A DNA stretch of 9,890 nucleotides, from NCBI GenBank assembly GCA_016934225.1, contig JAFGTH010000009.1, forward strand, positions 1-9,890, in the 5' to 3' direction. Position 1 is the stretch's first letter; every line of letters begins with the position of its first letter. This document shows positions 7,424-9,890 of the stretch, piece by piece. Under the pieces are notes generated by a model. It was not told where the DNA came from. It worked only from the letters and a program-made list of their open reading frames with translations, and made no database searches. This DNA is from Lentisphaerota bacterium (lineage in GTDB: Bacteria; Verrucomicrobiota; Kiritimatiellia; UBA8416; JAFGTH01). Both the position numbers and the translations under genes were made by a program.

Positions 7424-8086
7424 TCAAAGAATAATCGTTGCAGGGACTTCAATTATATCATCTGTCTTGATAATCGGATCGGATTGTTTGCCCTGCTTGA
7501 TTCTCTTCGTGTCATATGTCATGTTACCCACCCTGACTTTACGCTCGTTTGCATACTCCGTGAAGCCACCAGCCGCAGCTATGGCCTGCATAAGCGTAAG
7601 GTCGCCTGATAACGTGAATGGACCGGGGCGTTTGACTTCGCCGTGCACAAAGTACTTGCCGTCCTGAGGAACAATGACAACATTGATTCGCATATAATAT
7701 TGGCCTGCAATGTATGCTTGCCGAATCAATTTTTCCGCTTCAAAAGTCGTTCTGCCTTCCAGTTTCACCGTGCCGATATGAGGCAAACTAATGTTGCCGA
7801 TAGCGTCAATGACACAGGGAATAACCTTCTCTTCCGGAATTTCCCTGAGGTAAATCATGATTTTATCGCCTCGCGCGAACGCGCCGACTTTTCTTCCGAC
7901 ACGATCAACAGGCTGAGATGAAATCGGTTGGTCGTCTTCCTCGCTCCATAACCATGGACTTCGGTCGGCAGTATCCGGACTGTAACGCATTAAACGCTTG
8001 CTTTGAATAGATCCTTGCACACATCCAACAACTAAAAGCGCCGGCATACATACCGACATTATAACATTTTTTATCACGCTTTTCAT
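7424..8086 (-). CDS. Polysaccharide export lipoprotein (Wza-like, Poly_export plus SLBB domain)
   Basis: This 220-residue protein starts with a lipoprotein signal; the lipobox VVGC places the lipidated cysteine at residue 22, so the mature protein should be anchored in the outer membrane facing the periplasm. A polysaccharide-export domain runs from about 68 to 140 (FARGDKIMIYL at 70-80, then DAIGNISLPHIGTVKLEG at 94-111). One SLBB domain follows (about 144-213, with VHGEVKRPGPFTL and LMQAIAAAGGFTEYA). In Wza, eight such subunits form the channel by which capsule polymer leaves the cell. This one is much shorter than Wza (about 380 residues), having one SLBB domain and no C-terminal amphipathic helix to cross the outer membrane, so it may need a partner pore. 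It follows the tyrosine-kinase gene by 42 bases and overlaps the longest reading of the TPR-like gene. No Shine-Dalgarno site is visible ahead of its ATG. Confidence 0.92.
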   Translation of the reverse strand: MKSVIKNVIMSVCMPALLVVGCVQGSIQSKRLMRYSPDTADRSPWLWSEEDDQPISSQPVDRVGRKVGAFARGDKIMIYLREIPEEKVIPCVIDAIGNISLPHIGTVKLEGRTTFEAEKLIRQAYIAGQYYMRINVVIVPQDGKYFVHGEVKRPGPFTLSGDLTLMQAIAAAGGFTEYANERKVRVGNMTYDTKRIKQGKQSDPIIKTDDIIEVPATIIL

Positions 8087-8118
8087 AATCGTTTAATCTG
8101 ACTGATAAAGAGAGGCAT
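8083..8118 (-). other. Possible 11-codon mini-ORF ahead of the export lipoprotein gene
   Basis: In the short gap after the kinase gene, an ATG at 8118 opens eleven codons (MPLFISQIKRL) ending in a TGA that overlaps the lipoprotein ATG as ATGA (8083-8086). Neither start has a clear ribosome-binding site. It could couple translation of the lipoprotein gene to the upstream message, or be chance in a short gap. Confidence 0.25.
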
Positions 8119-8128
8119 AATAACAAGA

Positions 8129-9890
8129 TCAGGTGTGTCCGCCAAGACCGCTTTTTTGCGGATACGAGTAATAGTGCTGATGATAATAGTAATACGAATG
8201 ATCTCGCGATATATTTATGTTGTTAAGAATTACCCCAAGAAGATTCCCGCCGATATTTTCAACCATAGCTTTGGCTCTGTTTGATACTGCTCTTGGATAT
8301 TTTCTATGCTGAATGACCAGCAGCACACCGTCCACCTCACGGACCAAAAGCGAGGCGTCACTGACGCCTATGATAGGCGGCGCGTCAAACAACACCATAT
8401 CATATCGCGCCTTTAGTTCGACAAGCAGATCTCGCATTCTAAGAGTATCGAGCAAACCATGGACACTTGACGCCATTTTCCCGCTGGAAAGAAAATCAAG
8501 GTTGGCCACGTTTGTTCCTTTTATTGCCTTATCCAAACCAATCTCACCGACCAACACATTTGATATGCCCACATCGTTGGACATTCCAATGATTTTATGT
8601 TGTCTCGGTCTGTGCAAATCTGTATCCACCAGCAATGTTTTATCGCCAAGCTGCGCACACACATATGCCAAATTGAAAAGCGTGAGCGACTTGCCCTCAG
8701 ATATGCTGCCGCTCGTAACGCAAAGCGTTTTGCCGCCGTTTAGTTTCTTGGAAAAATGAATATTGGTTCTGAGCACACGGTATGCTTCAGCATGAGCACT
8801 ATCGGCGTCCGGATCCGTAAGCGGACGCACTTTCTGCGGAATTACTCCGAGTACCGATACGCCCATTGTGGTTTCAATGTCGTCTATCGTCTTGACAGAT
8901 GTATCGAGATATTCGATGAAAAACGCAAGGGCTATCCCTGCGCCGATACCTACAATTATACTGATAACTATATTCAGCGGCAAATTGGGACTGACACTTT
9001 CTTCAACATCCGGAGGCATCGCCGGATCCATGAGTTCGATCGTTGTTTTGGGTATTCTTAACGCAATTTTTTCTTTCGAATATTGCACTTCCAGGGTGTC
9101 CCGCATCTCTCGCGCATGCTCGAGTTCTTCCAAAGCCTTGTCGAATTCACGGTAGCCCTCGGATTCTTCCTTGCGAGCACTTGTGCGCAAAGCGCTTAAC
9201 TCCGATTCCAAAATCGCATATTTTGCCTGCTCGGCCTCATAATCCGCCAAAACACCTATACGAAGTCCGTTAACGGCATCCTGTATCTTTTTATTCCATT
9301 CTCCGATAGCCGCCTCAACCTTAATCATCTCGGGATGTTTTGCGCCATAAGTCTCTCTCATCCTTGTCAGTTCAACCTCTGCCCGCCGTTTCTCTGTAAC
9401 GAGAATGGCCAACGAAGAATCACCGACAAGAGATTTCGCGGCGCTGAGAAGATCTTCGTCCGAAAGTTGCCGAACTTTCTCGTATCGCGCCTTTTTCTCG
9501 GTCAATACCACACGAGCGATTATGCGCTGCGCCTCAAGCTGCCTGAGACTCTCAGACTCAATTGTCCCACCCATCCCTGCGATAGGTCTGATCAGATTAA
9601 TCTTATATTTAAGACGTATATCTTCGACCTTTGCTTCAGCCTGCTCAACCAACTTCTTCTTCTCATTCAGCGATTCTTCAAGTGCTTTGAGCGCATCCAG
9701 TGTTGCGTCCATATTCCTTTTCGTCGTCTGTTTCCGGTAAACCTCAGCCACCTTATTGGCTGCCCTCGCAGCTTCGATGGGCGCCTGTTCATCCCCCGAC
9801 CCGCCCATCTCGCGCAAGTAAACTCGGATTTCTATCAGGTTGGTGTCCCGATATTGCTGCGCCTTAATGTTCGCGGCCAGAATATCGCAC
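8129..9890 (-). CDS. Wzc-like polysaccharide co-polymerase / tyrosine autokinase (BY-kinase), N-terminus outside window
   Basis: The frame stays open to the window edge, giving 586 residues; the TTG at 9817 is internal, not the start. Upstream of it the codons read QYRDTNLIEIRVYLREMGG, typical of the Wzz/Wzc periplasmic region, so the first membrane helix and start lie beyond 9890. Numbering from the first full codon (9889), residues 55-275 are coiled-coil-like. A Pro-containing stretch leads to a membrane helix at about 306-328. The cytoplasmic kinase domain follows: EAYRVLRTN (368-376, oligomerisation motif), Walker A GSISEGKS (394-401), Walker A' LLVDTD (419-424), Walker B VLFDAPP (499-505), and a C-terminal tyrosine cluster SYYYYHQHYYSY (565-576). 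Such proteins control chain length and export of exopolysaccharide in the inner membrane; cycles of tyrosine phosphorylation of the tail govern assembly. It is the first gene of the visible operon, ahead of its usual partner, the export lipoprotein. Confidence 0.95.
   Translation of the reverse strand, partial: CDILAANIKAQQYRDTNLIEIRVYLREMGGSGDEQAPIEAARAANKVAEVYRKQTTKRNMDATLDALKALEESLNEKKKLVEQAEAKVEDIRLKYKINLIRPIAGMGGTIESESLRQLEAQRIIARVVLTEKKARYEKVRQLSDEDLLSAAKSLVGDSSLAILVTEKRRAEVELTRMRETYGAKHPEMIKVEAAIGEWNKKIQDAVNGLRIGVLADYEAEQAKYAILESELSALRTSARKEESEGYREFDKALEELEHAREMRDTLEVQYSKEKIALRIPKTTIELMDPAMPPDVEESVSPNLPLNIVISIIVGIGAGIALAFFIEYLDTSVKTIDDIETTMGVSVLGVIPQKVRPLTDPDADSAHAEAYRVLRTNIHFSKKLNGGKTLCVTSGSISEGKSLTLFNLAYVCAQLGDKTLLVDTDLHRPRQHKIIGMSNDVGISNVLVGEIGLDKAIKGTNVANLDFLSSGKMASSVHGLLDTLRMRDLLVELKARYDMVLFDAPPIIGVSDASLLVREVDGVLLVIQHRKYPRAVSNRAKAMVENIGGNLLGVILNNINISRDHSYYYYHQHYYSYPQKSGLGGHT

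Noticed and set aside
8313..9155. Plus-strand ORFs opposite the kinase gene
   Set aside because: Low-complexity serine-rich or arginine-rich translations typical of antisense frames; no domain or start signal.
9817..9817. TTG at 9817 as the start of the tyrosine-kinase gene
   Set aside because: The frame is open to 9890 and the upstream codons read as ordinary Wzc-type periplasmic sequence, so the true start is outside the window.

Overview
The window looks like a piece of a Gram-negative bacterial chromosome of intermediate base composition. The evidence is a family-9 (heptosyltransferase-type) glycosyltransferase, a lipoprotein of the outer-membrane polysaccharide-export family, and a Wzc-type tyrosine autokinase. 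No RNA gene, insertion sequence, CRISPR array or phage gene was seen. The phylum cannot be fixed from these genes. A loose resemblance to the PVC or other environmental Gram-negative lineages is only an impression.

Layout. Positions 1-416 (minus) hold the N-terminal part of an MFS transporter of the oxalate/formate antiporter (OFA) type, cut by the window edge. It lies 89 bases downstream of a complete acetyl-CoA synthetase gene, acs (506-2494, minus), and a strong hairpin sits between them. A 232-base region (2495-2726) separates acs from a divergent plus-strand pair. The first gene of that pair encodes a very large membrane protein of the PTPS-related/GT-C-like type (2727-5681). The second encodes a GT9 glycosyltransferase (5672-6799), and the two overlap by 10 bases. 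The GT9 gene meets, tail to tail with one base between, the end of a minus-strand run. In transcription order that run is a Wzc-like chain-length/tyrosine-kinase protein (8129 to beyond 9890), a short Wza-like export lipoprotein (7424-8086), and a small membrane-anchored TPR-like protein of unknown function (about 6801-7406).

How the genes fit together. The acs/OFA pair suggests handling of acetate or another small carboxylate: import or exchange, then activation to the CoA ester. The other five genes form a cell-envelope polysaccharide neighbourhood. GT9 and the PTPS-related protein are candidate sugar-transfer or envelope-modifying enzymes. The kinase/co-polymerase and export lipoprotein are the usual control and outer-membrane export parts of a Wzx/Wzy-type exopolysaccharide machine, most of which must lie beyond position 9890.

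No new defence or mobile system is visible. The points most worth a second look are the unusual architecture of the 984-residue membrane protein, an A8 slippery tract inside a perfect inverted repeat at its domain boundary, the single-base convergent junction, the TPR-like protein, and an 11-codon mini-ORF whose stop overlaps the export lipoprotein start.
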